Of a DNA stretch of 11,806 nt, positions 1 through 7,914 are shown piece after piece; the first letter of the stretch is position 1; the number at the start of each line of letters is the position of its first letter. Under the pieces are notes generated by a model that saw only the letters and a program-made list of their open reading frames with translations, was not told where the DNA came from and did not search any database. Made by a program: the position numbers and the translations under genes. The DNA is from Desulfobacterales bacterium (GTDB lineage: Bacteria > Desulfobacterota > Desulfobacteria > Desulfobacterales > Desulfobacteraceae): contig JAKSAU010000591.1 in assembly GCA_022361535.1 (NCBI GenBank), positions 1-11,806 on the forward strand, written 5' to 3'.

Positions 1-1314
1 GTGGCGCTGGATGATATCCGCATTCGTATCCGGTTTTTCAGGAGTCAAAATCCATTGACCGTTCCGTTAGAAAAAACAAGAGTCAAGGAAGGGTATAGGC
101 TTTGCGATTTACTTACCCACTCAGAGGTGGCTAATCTTTTTGAGGCCATGGATGATGATTCCTTGGGATTGATTTTAAATAAAGGGAATTTTGTCCAGGT
201 GCCAAGGGCATTGAATGCAAGAGGAGAGGCACAACTGGAAATTATAAAAAACAGTCTTGTACAAAGCACACAAAGAGGTCTTGAACCCAATCTGCCTGAT
301 GTGGTTGACGAGAAGTTTAAGAAGACCTTAGGCAAACTCTCTGTTTTGGGCGGGGTAAACTCCAGAGTCTTTATCGGAAGAGAGTTCCCGGAAAGAGATG
401 TGATTGATGCCCTTCGCCGCAGTGGGTTGCGTACCTTTTTGATCAATGCGGATAATCCCAGTTTCAGTGATGATGATATCAAACATATGATTTCTTTAAG
501 CCATACCGGTCATTCACAGTGCGAGTTTATGCGATATGACCCAAGGATAGACAAATTGTATTCCTTTTACCATGGCTGTTTCATGGAACCAGATGACTGG
601 GAACGGTTTGACCGGGTACGGTTTTGGTTCGCCTTTTATGGGTCTCATACAAAAGAAGCGGACAACAAATTGACCATTGATCTGATTAACCGCCTTGCGG
701 TGCAGCTTGGTGATGATATGGGAATTGTCCATGGCGGAGGACCAGGCCTGATGAAGGAGGCCAATGATCTTGCACGGCAGCACAATATCATGAGTGTGGG
801 CATTGCCATTGAACTTGAAGGTGAAAACCAGGCGTCTTTAACCACTTGCGACGGGTTGATCAAATATGATGAGGGGCTTCGTCTTGCCAGGCAAGATCAT
901 CTTCAGAAATTAAGTAATTTACCTGTGATCAACACCGGTGGATATGGCAGTGCAGAAGAGTTGGCAATCACCATTACCTCCATGAAAATTCATGAAAATC
1001 CTTTGGCTCCGATTATCCTTCTGGACCCTGACAATCTTTGGGATAATGCAAGAAAACAAACTAAGAAAATAGCAGATAAAAAGTATGGACCGGCCTTTAC
1101 CCCCCATTTGGTCAAGTCCTGTAAAAATGCCTTACAGGCTGAAAAAGAGATAATCGCTTTCTTGTCCGAGCCGGACCAGTGGTACAAAAAGAATAAAATT
1201 CCTGTCGAAAGCGTAGAAAAAGCAAGGGTTAAGTCCGCGCGGATCAGGAAGACCTTTTTACATTTAGATGATGTCGAGGTGTTCAGGACGCCAAGTCCAA
1301 AGCTCAGCCAATAA
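1..1314 (+). CDS. LOG-family protein (putative nucleotide 5'-monophosphate phosphoribohydrolase) with long N-terminal extension
   Basis: This 437-residue reading frame carries a LOG/lysine-decarboxylase-like Rossmann domain at about residues 208-350. The phosphate-binding loop HGGGPGLMKEA is at 244-254, a conserved basic stretch around R294/R297 follows, and the second signature is NTGGYGSAEE at 311-320. LOG enzymes cleave the N-glycosidic bond of nucleoside monophosphates, releasing the base and ribose-5-phosphate; the catalytic Arg and Glu appear to be kept (E319/E320). The usual PGGxGT motif reads TGGYGS, so the Pro and Thr are replaced. The first roughly 200 residues match no family I recognise, although the total length is close to PpnN-type nucleosidases, which also flank a LOG core with extra domains. 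The frame begins with GTG at base 1, so no ribosome binding site can be seen and the gene may start further upstream. The cytosolic role and substrate are inferred. The family call is secure; the reaction is not. Confidence 0.82.
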   Translation: MALDDIRIRIRFFRSQNPLTVPLEKTRVKEGYRLCDLLTHSEVANLFEAMDDDSLGLILNKGNFVQVPRALNARGEAQLEIIKNSLVQSTQRGLEPNLPDVVDEKFKKTLGKLSVLGGVNSRVFIGREFPERDVIDALRRSGLRTFLINADNPSFSDDDIKHMISLSHTGHSQCEFMRYDPRIDKLYSFYHGCFMEPDDWERFDRVRFWFAFYGSHTKEADNKLTIDLINRLAVQLGDDMGIVHGGGPGLMKEANDLARQHNIMSVGIAIELEGENQASLTTCDGLIKYDEGLRLARQDHLQKLSNLPVINTGGYGSAEELAITITSMKIHENPLAPIILLDPDNLWDNARKQTKKIADKKYGPAFTPHLVKSCKNALQAEKEIIAFLSEPDQWYKKNKIPVESVEKARVKSARIRKTFLHLDDVEVFRTPSPKLSQ

Positions 1315-1488
1315 TTTGAAAAGACCTTACATTGATCTTTGACGGTCCTTTGAACCCCTGGCAGCACGCCATAGTAAATTATAGACAAGGGATGGCTTTC
1401 AATCTCCAGTAGTTTGCTCCCATTGTAACTGTCTCAAAAAGATTCGGGTGGATACTTTATATGTCTTTTATGAAGGAATTTGATATTG

Positions 1489-3045
1489 ATGAACCCGTCT
1501 GAAAAAGGAAAAGGCCTCATACCTACACGGTTCAAGTATTATCATTTGGCCAATGATGTGCTTTTAGGAAATTTGATTGCAAATTTTGCAGGCAGTGTCA
1601 TGGTTGATGCCTTTGTTTATTACAGGGCGCCAGTCTATTTTGACAAAACCATTTCATTTTTCCAAAGCGTTGATGACGTGGTAACCGTGATTTGGGTTTT
1701 ATGCAGCATTGTTACCATTATCTTTTATGAGCGGCCTATACGGCGCTGCCTTAAATCTTATTACAACGGGGATACTCCAGATTCAGCACTGTTGGCTCAA
1801 GCAAAAAAAAGAGTCCTCAATGAACCCCTTTTTATTGTCGGGTTTAATTCAATCACCTGGATTCTCATTTCAGTTTTTTACTGGTTTCTGGGTGCGCCGG
1901 GTTCTTTGGTGGTTGGGGTATCCAACGGGCTTATTACAGTGGTACTTGCTTTTTTCTGGGTGGAGCATGTGATCCAGAATAATTTGATACCGCTTTTCTT
2001 CCCTGATGGCGGCTTGAGCAAGGTCCCGGGTGTGGTATCTGTAAGTTTGAGAACCCGACTTGGTGCATTAATCTTCGCGGTGTCTATAGTCCCTTTGACT
2101 TATATCCATTTGACTATCAGCCGGTTCCGTACCCTTCAAGCCAATGGGCAGATGAGTGAAACGGATCTGCTACGGCTTTTACAAGAGGCGGTTTCTATAC
2201 AGAGCCTGGTTTTTATCGGATTAGGGATTTTTCTTTCACTTATGGTTTCCCAAACTCTACGCAAGCCGGTAGAGGAAATTATTCTTTCTCTTTCCAGGGT
2301 GGTAAAAGGCGATTTTGCAGCTAAGACCAGAATTTATGCCCGCGATGAAATCGGGTTTGCCGGTGAAACCTTGAATATTATGGCTGAAGGCCTCAAGGAA
2401 AAAGAGTTTATCCGCCGTACCTTTGGCAGATATGTTGGGGAAACGGTTAGGGATGAAATTCTTAAGGGAGAGATCCCCATGGACGGCGAGCTTAAACAGG
2501 CCACTATTCTTTTTGCAGACCTAAGGAATTTTACCCCTCTGGTAGAAAAGACCCCGCCGTCTGATATGGTAAAAATGCTGAATGCCTACCTGGACGAAAT
2601 GACCCAATGTATACGAAGGAACAAAGGCCTGGTGCTCCAGTTTATCGGGGACGAGATTGAAGCGGTTTTTGGAGCGCCTGTTTCAATGCCTGGACATGAG
2701 CAGAATGCTGTAGAAGCAGCCTTAGAAATGCGGCACCGGTTAGAATTATTGAATGCGTCACTTTCAAAAAAAGGCTATCCTGCATTGAACCACGGCATCG
2801 GTATTCATACGGGCCAGGTGCTTGCTGCCAATATCGGCACAAAAGAGCGGACAGCTTATTCCCTGATAGGGGACACCGTGAATACGGCCTCCAGGATTCA
2901 GGGGATGAACAAAGTCTTTAAGACCGATATTCTTGTATCACATGCGATATATGAGAAAACTAAATTCGGATTTTCATATGTTCAAATGCCCCGGGTGGAG
3001 CTCAAGGGCAAGTCTGTGGCTGTGGATATCTACAGTCTTCCTTAA
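1489..3045 (+). CDS. Membrane-bound class III nucleotide cyclase (six TM segments, HAMP, cyclase domain)
   Basis: The protein has about 518 residues. Six hydrophobic segments lie near residues 24-45, 62-80, 114-135, 137-160, 190-210 and 235-255. A HAMP linker (about 256-305, starting RKPVEE) and a class III cyclase domain (about 335-500) follow. The two metal-binding Asp residues are visible: D344 in FADLRNFT and D388 in QFIGDEIEAVFGAP. So are the transition-state residues N465 and R469 in GDTVNTASR, and D462 of the adenine-recognition region. The usual purine-selecting Lys just before FIGD is Gln384, so cAMP production is likely but unproven. The product would act in cytosolic second-messenger signalling, with the membrane domain sensing an unknown input. 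I chose ATG 1489 because GAAGGA at 1472-1477 lies 11 nt upstream; the in-frame TTG at 1480 would be only 2 nt from it. The gene follows the LOG gene after 174 nt and converges on the sugar operon. Confidence 0.9.
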   Translation: MNPSEKGKGLIPTRFKYYHLANDVLLGNLIANFAGSVMVDAFVYYRAPVYFDKTISFFQSVDDVVTVIWVLCSIVTIIFYERPIRRCLKSYYNGDTPDSALLAQAKKRVLNEPLFIVGFNSITWILISVFYWFLGAPGSLVVGVSNGLITVVLAFFWVEHVIQNNLIPLFFPDGGLSKVPGVVSVSLRTRLGALIFAVSIVPLTYIHLTISRFRTLQANGQMSETDLLRLLQEAVSIQSLVFIGLGIFLSLMVSQTLRKPVEEIILSLSRVVKGDFAAKTRIYARDEIGFAGETLNIMAEGLKEKEFIRRTFGRYVGETVRDEILKGEIPMDGELKQATILFADLRNFTPLVEKTPPSDMVKMLNAYLDEMTQCIRRNKGLVLQFIGDEIEAVFGAPVSMPGHEQNAVEAALEMRHRLELLNASLSKKGYPALNHGIGIHTGQVLAANIGTKERTAYSLIGDTVNTASRIQGMNKVFKTDILVSHAIYEKTKFGFSYVQMPRVELKGKSVAVDIYSLP

Positions 3046-3072
3046 ACCTTATCCAAAAAAAGAGTTCGTTGT

Positions 3073-4521
3073 TTAAACAATATAGTCTGTTTCCCGGGAG
3101 GCCACAGGGTCCGTGTATGTTATTTTAGCCGTATAGGCTTTCACATCAATGTATGCAGTGGCCGTATATTTTTTCTGGTTCCATTCCAGGATCAGGTCAG
3201 TGTCCGATGATTTTGTCAGGGTAAATTCACCATTAAACGCCGGATAGGAATTCCTGAATTCCATAAGACGCAAAAGCCTTTGTACCACAGGTTTTTGAAA
3301 ATCCTCCCGAATTTCTTTAAGGGTATAATTGTGGCGGTTGATGTTTCGCCCCAGTCGGGTGCTTTCAACTAACTCAATGTCGTTTTCTCCGGCCAATAGC
3401 CCTACATAGTAAACCTGAGGGATACCCGGTGTAAAAAACTGGATGGTCCGGGCCACAATATAGGCATCGTCATTACACCCTAAAGCCGAATAATAAGTGC
3501 AGTTGACCTGGTAGACATCCAGGTTCTGGTATTCGGGGCCTGAATAGGTTTTCTTAACATTGGATCCACGCTTATAAAGCATGTCGAGGGTGGCATCAAT
3601 TTCATCCTGATTGAGCAGTTCAGCCACATCCACAACACCGATACCGTCGTGGGTGTCCAGTGTGGTAATCTGTTTTCTCGGGCATTTTCTCAACCAGGAT
3701 TTCAACTGGCGTGTGGTGTTCATGTATAGGCAGTGAAGTACCAGCATGGGAAGAGAAAAATCATAACACCAATACCCTTTTTCAGCCAGTTTGAGCTGAT
3801 AGGAGTAATGCTCGTGCACTTCAGGCAGAATTTCCGTGTCAAAAGCAGAAGCATAGTCGTCAAACCATTCCAGGTATTCCCAGATCTTGGGTTCTACAAA
3901 AAAGCAATTGGTCCCTAATTCCATGGTGGTATAGGCTATGGCATCCAGCCGGATCATCTTGGGCCGGTTCCGGGCCAGTCGGATAAGAAATTTTCGCATA
4001 ACTTCCCGGGTTTTAGGAGAGTCATAATCCAGGTCAATCTGTTCATAGTCAAAGGTACACCAGATTTTTTCAAGGGTGCCGTTGGGACGTTCAAGCTGCT
4101 GGTAAGGAGGGCGGGGTTTGCGGGTATAGACCTTATCCAGGTCATCTTCATCCACATAACCTCCGGGTACCAGTTTATCAAAGGTTAGAAACATGTCTGC
4201 ATATTCGCTCATGGGGCCCCTGTCCACATAGTCCTGGAAAAATTCAGACTGCCGTGAAATATGGTTGACCATGAAATCGATAACCAGGTCAAAATCCTGG
4301 CCGATTTTTTCCACATCTTCCCAGGTGCCAAATGCCGGGTCTACCTCATCATATGTTTTAGGGGCAAACCCCCGATCGGATGAGGATGGGTAAAACGGTA
4401 GAATATGAACTCCCCGGATCGCTCTGGAGAAAAATTTGCGAAGTACATAATGGAGTTCAGGCAAGTTGGCACCAAGAGAATCCGGGTAGGTAATGAGTTG
4501 AATTTTGTTTTTTAAGGCCAT
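3073..4521 (-). CDS. GH13_18 sucrose phosphorylase-type glucoside phosphorylase
   Basis: The 482-residue protein closely follows Bifidobacterium sucrose phosphorylase (504 aa) from KNKIQLITY at the N-terminus through VHILPFYPSSSDRGF, and is slightly shorter at the C-terminus. The GH13 catalytic triad is complete: nucleophile D193 (IRLDAIAY), acid/base E234 (EILPEVHEHY) and D292 (LDTHDGIGV). The acceptor-site loop NLDVYQVNCTYYSALGCN (333-350) keeps the Asp and Gln of the sucrose-specific enzyme. The family cleaves sucrose with phosphate to alpha-glucose-1-phosphate and fructose, retaining configuration. Residue 134 is Arg where the Bifidobacterium enzyme has Pro; Arg here is recalled as a feature of sucrose-6F-phosphate phosphorylases, so that substrate or another glucoside remains possible. 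It is the last gene of the operon and starts 3 nt after the synthase stop. Its ribosome binding site GAGGTGA (4525-4531) contains that stop codon, implying translational coupling. No signal peptide is seen, so it is cytosolic. Confidence 0.92.
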   Translation of the reverse strand: MALKNKIQLITYPDSLGANLPELHYVLRKFFSRAIRGVHILPFYPSSSDRGFAPKTYDEVDPAFGTWEDVEKIGQDFDLVIDFMVNHISRQSEFFQDYVDRGPMSEYADMFLTFDKLVPGGYVDEDDLDKVYTRKPRPPYQQLERPNGTLEKIWCTFDYEQIDLDYDSPKTREVMRKFLIRLARNRPKMIRLDAIAYTTMELGTNCFFVEPKIWEYLEWFDDYASAFDTEILPEVHEHYSYQLKLAEKGYWCYDFSLPMLVLHCLYMNTTRQLKSWLRKCPRKQITTLDTHDGIGVVDVAELLNQDEIDATLDMLYKRGSNVKKTYSGPEYQNLDVYQVNCTYYSALGCNDDAYIVARTIQFFTPGIPQVYYVGLLAGENDIELVESTRLGRNINRHNYTLKEIREDFQKPVVQRLLRLMEFRNSYPAFNGEFTLTKSSDTDLILEWNQKKYTATAYIDVKAYTAKITYTDPVASRETDYIV

Positions 4522-4524
4522 GGT

Positions 4525-6711
4525 TCACCTCGCTGCGGTTTCAATAAATTTATAGTGGGATAATCCTTCAAGGATGCCGCCGGCATATGGGGCCTTGGAA
4601 AAATAAATTTTCCTGGCCGATTTCAGATGGTCGAGTTCCGGGCTGTAATTGCCTACCACTACGGCACATGGGTCACCCTTTATCATTTCTTCGTCATTGC
4701 CTGAATCCCCGCAGACTAAAAACTGTTTGAGGGGAATCTCCCATTTATAACTCAGATACCGGATGGCTTTGCCTTTTGATGCCCTGTAAGGTAATAGATC
4801 TAAAAACTGTTCATGGGAGTAAATCAAGGTATAGAGCAGTCTGTTTTTTGTTAAAACATGGTGGATCTTAGGTAGCCGGTCCTTGCCCGGTTCCATATAA
4901 TAGGATAGCTTGTGTGTGGTCTGGTTTTCCTCTTCCTGGCGGGTAATAAAGTCGATTTCTTCTAAACGCAGAGCCATGACATCCGGCTTCCAGTTTTTTG
5001 AAATATGGGTTTCCCATCCTTTATCGTGGTAAAGCCGCTTTCCGTAATTGATTCGGCTGCCAACCCCGGAGATGATGATATCCGGCTCCGGGATATTGTT
5101 TTTTTTGAGTACATCAACTGCAGACTCAAGGCTGCGTCCGGTTGCCACACCAAAGCCGACCCGATCCCTGTGGGTGGTTAAAAGATCCACTAACCGTTCC
5201 ACGTCGGCTGGTTCCCCACCAAGAAGTGTATTGTCAATGTCAGTGATGATCATGTGGCTCAATGCCGACAGCCTATGACCGATACTATGCCGCGGCACCC
5301 TCACACTCAAAGTTGAGGTTTCGTTATCCTGGTAAAGGGTATTTACGGTTTCCATGTATGTGGCGGCATGGCTTTGCCAGGTATAGTGCTTGCGGGTATT
5401 CATTATCCCCTTTTTCGAATACTCATTCCAAAGATCCGAATCAACAATGAGTTTGCGGATCGCTCCTGATATAGCTTCGTCGTCTTTAGGGTCTATTAGA
5501 ATACCGCCTTGGCAGTTGGCGATAATGTCTTTTGGTCCTCCGTCCTGGGTCGCTACGATAGGCAGACCGCAGGCTAAGGATTCCAAAAGTGTTAACCCAA
5601 ATGGTTCTGTCAGGGCCGGATTTACAAAAACCCCTCTTTTATCAGCCGTGATCCGGTAGAGTTCAGGTACTTCATATTCAAAATCATGTTTTTTAGGGAT
5701 GGCCATTTTCCCGTATAGATTATACTTGTCCATGAGAAGCAGCATCCGTGTCAGAACATCCCGCTCATTATCCTCCATCAGGGATATATCCTTTCTGATG
5801 CCGGCAAAAACAGCCAGATTGGCCATGGCCTGAAGCTCATTATCTTTACCAAATGCCCTGACCAGACCTTCTATGTTTTTACGCTTGTCAGGACGGCATA
5901 AGGCCAGGATCATAGGTTTGTCCGGGAATTGGAAAAAACGGTTCAATTCCTGTTTTAGTGAAGATCTTGCAAAAAGCGCTTCTTCTTTTTCCTCTGGAGA
6001 ACTAAAGGTATCATGGGTAAACGGGTAAAACTTATCAATGCCAATCCCAGGCGGGATAACCCTGTATGACGAAAGGGTCCGGTTGCGATACAACCCGTAC
6101 TGGCCTTCTATCTCCTGGGTGGTGGAAGTGATGACCAGGTCCGTATATTTTAAAATGGTTTCTTCGGTTTCAATACGGTGGTCAATTTTCAGCATCCGGT
6201 TCATCTCTTTTATATCCATACCTTCGCCAAGAAGACGCTCTTTTTTGGAGCGGCCCATGGAGTGTCCTGTATAGATGAATGGTACACCAAAGAACTGTGA
6301 CAGTTCCATGGCCACATATCCTGCGTCCGGATAATGGCCGTGAACAATGTCCGGTACCTGCTTTTCTTTTTGGATAAACTTTATGGTTTTATCCACAAAC
6401 TCGTTGAGGTGGGGCCAGAGCAGTTCCTTTCGGATATATTTGCGTCCTCCGCACTGGATTCTTACGATTCTAAACCGGTCTGTGACCTCTTCTACGGGGT
6501 TGCTGTAATCTGAAGAAAAGGCTTTATCGTCGATAAGGCGGGTAAATAGATCTATCCGTCCTATTCCCGGATTCATGGAAAGCGTTTTACACAATTCTAT
6601 CACGTACTTGATCTGTCCCCCGGTATCTGCATCGTAACCCAATTCAAGGTTATGTCCCCGCAAAAGACCATGGATACTGAACATCTGAATATAGAGTTTG
6701 TCATTTTTCAT
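4525..6711 (-). CDS. Sucrose-phosphate synthase with C-terminal HAD phosphatase domain
   Basis: The protein has 728 residues from ATG 6711. Residues 1-460 form a GT4 glycosyltransferase with the synthase signature DADTGGQIKYV (27-37), YTGHSMGRSK (147-156), RPDKRKN (273-279) and the nucleotide-sugar EX7E motif E369-E377. Residues about 485-725 form a Cof-type HAD phosphatase with D491/D493 (TDIDNTLL), ATGRS (523-527), K646 and D669/D673 (GDSGNDEE), so all four catalytic motifs are present. The predicted reaction is UDP-glucose plus fructose-6-P to sucrose-6F-phosphate, then dephosphorylation to sucrose in the same polypeptide. The length matches two-domain cyanobacterial enzymes; in some of those the HAD part has lost its Asp residues, but here it looks intact. 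The frame is open back to 6804, but ATG 6711 gives the family N-terminus and has AAGG just upstream. This start overlaps the kinase stop by 11 nt. Other GT4 products such as mannosylfructose-phosphate cannot be excluded by sequence alone. Confidence 0.92.
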   Translation of the reverse strand: MKNDKLYIQMFSIHGLLRGHNLELGYDADTGGQIKYVIELCKTLSMNPGIGRIDLFTRLIDDKAFSSDYSNPVEEVTDRFRIVRIQCGGRKYIRKELLWPHLNEFVDKTIKFIQKEKQVPDIVHGHYPDAGYVAMELSQFFGVPFIYTGHSMGRSKKERLLGEGMDIKEMNRMLKIDHRIETEETILKYTDLVITSTTQEIEGQYGLYRNRTLSSYRVIPPGIGIDKFYPFTHDTFSSPEEKEEALFARSSLKQELNRFFQFPDKPMILALCRPDKRKNIEGLVRAFGKDNELQAMANLAVFAGIRKDISLMEDNERDVLTRMLLLMDKYNLYGKMAIPKKHDFEYEVPELYRITADKRGVFVNPALTEPFGLTLLESLACGLPIVATQDGGPKDIIANCQGGILIDPKDDEAISGAIRKLIVDSDLWNEYSKKGIMNTRKHYTWQSHAATYMETVNTLYQDNETSTLSVRVPRHSIGHRLSALSHMIITDIDNTLLGGEPADVERLVDLLTTHRDRVGFGVATGRSLESAVDVLKKNNIPEPDIIISGVGSRINYGKRLYHDKGWETHISKNWKPDVMALRLEEIDFITRQEEENQTTHKLSYYMEPGKDRLPKIHHVLTKNRLLYTLIYSHEQFLDLLPYRASKGKAIRYLSYKWEIPLKQFLVCGDSGNDEEMIKGDPCAVVVGNYSPELDHLKSARKIYFSKAPYAGGILEGLSHYKFIETAAR

Positions 6712-7600
6712 TGGAAAGCCTTTTGATAAATGGATCGTAGAATTGGGTGTCCCGGGGCAGGGCGCCTTGGATTTCACATATTCGGCCGGCAAATTCCCTG
6801 GCAAGCCCCATTGCTCTCCGGTCCTCTATACCGGAAAGCTTTGCAGCGGCAGCCATGGCTGCATAAGCATCACCTGCACCCACTGTATCTGCTATTGTCA
6901 ATGTGCGGGACTGTTCAGCCGCTGGGTGTACTATGCCCTGTTCGGTTACCCAAACGCTTTCTTTTGCCCCACGGGTCAACATCACAAGATCCGGACCGGG
7001 CGTTTTAATAAGGGACGCCGCCCGGTCTTGCAAAGAGTGATTTTCATGCGGGACCAGTATATCCAATTCTTCGTCGCTTAGTTTAATGGTATTTGCTGTT
7101 CTCATACAATAGGTGACAATTTCATCTGAATAGCAGTTCGGCCTTAAGTTGATGTCGCAAAATCGCCTGGTTTGATCGGGCAGGGCATTTATAATCGATT
7201 TTATCAGGTTATGGCCGTTTGGGGTTCTCTGGATGAGACTGCCAAAATAGATCATGTCTGGAAGGCAGTCGATTAAGTCTTTGAGATGGCTGTTAAGCAC
7301 AATCCGGTCGTAAGCCGTATCCCTGTTGATTGAAAATGTGTGGGAACCGTCCTTTAACATTGAAACTTCAACGGTTCCAGTCGGATATGTATCATCCAGT
7401 TGTATATCTAAAGGATCAAATCCGTGGGCAGCTAAGAATCTATTCACCTCATCGCCTAAATTATCTTTGCCCACCCGGGATACAAAATGAACGTCAAACC
7501 CAAAATGTTTCAAGTGAAAGGCGAAGTTAAAGGGGGCACCACCGATACGTTTGTATCCGGGAAACAGGTCGTACAAGATTTCTCCGATCACCAGAATCAT
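6701..7600 (-). CDS. PfkB-family carbohydrate kinase, probable fructokinase
   Basis: The 299-residue protein has the full PfkB/ribokinase pattern: MILVIGEILYDLFP at the N-terminus, the substrate-binding RIGGAPFNFAFHL (18-30), DINLRPN (149-155) and the ATP/anion-hole motif DTVGAGDAYAA (238-248), with D244 as the catalytic base. The length is typical. The family transfers the ATP gamma-phosphate to a sugar hydroxyl. Fructose is the most likely substrate because the next two genes make and split sucrose, and phosphorolysis of sucrose releases fructose. It is the first gene of the operon; its stop lies inside the synthase start region (11-nt overlap). Only a weak ribosome binding site is visible before ATG 7600, so translation may depend on the roughly 90-nt leader and its hairpin. 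It should be cytosolic. Family confidence is very high; sugar specificity is inferred from context. Confidence 0.9.
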   Translation of the reverse strand: MILVIGEILYDLFPGYKRIGGAPFNFAFHLKHFGFDVHFVSRVGKDNLGDEVNRFLAAHGFDPLDIQLDDTYPTGTVEVSMLKDGSHTFSINRDTAYDRIVLNSHLKDLIDCLPDMIYFGSLIQRTPNGHNLIKSIINALPDQTRRFCDINLRPNCYSDEIVTYCMRTANTIKLSDEELDILVPHENHSLQDRAASLIKTPGPDLVMLTRGAKESVWVTEQGIVHPAAEQSRTLTIADTVGAGDAYAAMAAAAKLSGIEDRRAMGLAREFAGRICEIQGALPRDTQFYDPFIKRLSNEK

Positions 7601-7624
7601 AATAAGGGCGTTCCGTTGTCTTTA

Positions 7625-7652
7625 TGCAGGCACCCTTTGCAGGGAACCTGCA
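7625..7652 (-). promoter_or_regulatory. Leader hairpin upstream of the sugar operon
   Basis: TGCAGG pairs with CCTGCA (6 bp), then a 2x2 internal loop, then CCCT pairs with AGGG around a TTGC tetraloop. It lies between the predicted transcription start (about 7690) and the kinase ATG (7600), ending 24 nt before that ATG. No U-run follows on the minus strand, so it is not an ordinary terminator. A role in mRNA stability or translation control of the weakly initiated kinase gene is possible but inferred. Confidence 0.45.
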
Positions 7653-7696
7653 GTGTGATGGTTGAGATGTTAGGAATACAAAAAACGGCTGCAAGA

Positions 7697-7726
7697 AGTA
7701 TAGCTTAACCGGTTTGATAAGGTCAA
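7697..7726 (-). promoter_or_regulatory. Sigma70-like promoter for the kinase-synthase-phosphorylase operon
   Basis: Read on the minus strand, a -35 box TTGACC (7721-7726) and a -10 box TATACT (7697-7702) are separated by 18 nt. Each hexamer differs from consensus by one base. Transcription would start near 7690, giving a leader of about 90 nt before the kinase ATG. It is the best promoter match in the 314-nt divergent intergenic region. Confidence 0.6.
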
Positions 7727-7914
7727 GGCGTTGGTCGGCTCCTGATACAATTTGATTTGTTTTAATACAGTCTTAACGCAAAGGGGCGTGCTTGGCCCAG
7801 CTCGCGTAATTGTTAGGGGATCAATGCATAATGGTTCTTGTTTATAGGCAGGGGAGTGTGGTAGGAAGGGAGGCGTTTTATAAATTAAAAGATGGTGGAA
7901 AAAGGGACGAAATA

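Larger units (their letters stand above)
7601..7914. other. Divergent intergenic region between the sugar operon and the DsbC-like gene
   Basis: This 314-nt stretch separates two divergent genes. On the minus strand it holds a sigma70-like promoter and a leader hairpin (listed separately). On the plus strand I find no convincing -35/-10 pair for the DsbC-like gene. The reading frame of that gene stays open through the right-hand 105 nt, but the signal peptide places the true start at 7915. No tRNA, repeat or other gene is visible. Confidence 0.6.

Noticed and set aside
1319..1352. Possible stem AAAAGACC/GGTCCTTT after the LOG gene as a terminator.
   Set aside because: It has a mismatch, a 17-nt loop and no following T-run.
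1361..1380. Sigma54-like TGGCA element before the cyclase gene.
   Set aside because: The GG-N10-GC spacing required for a -24/-12 promoter is not met.
3069..3080. Perfect 12-bp palindrome TTGTTTAAACAA at the convergent gene junction.
   Set aside because: It has no loop or GC stem and covers the phosphorylase stop codon; probably chance in AT-rich sequence.
6712..6804. Upstream extension of the sucrose-phosphate synthase frame by 31 residues.
   Set aside because: It lies within the kinase coding region, resembles no family N-terminus, and ATG 6711 has a ribosome binding site.
7755..7775. TTAATACAGTCTTAA, partly similar to the TetR operator palindrome.
   Set aside because: Only one half-site matches well; it lies far from the regulator and the similarity is at chance level.
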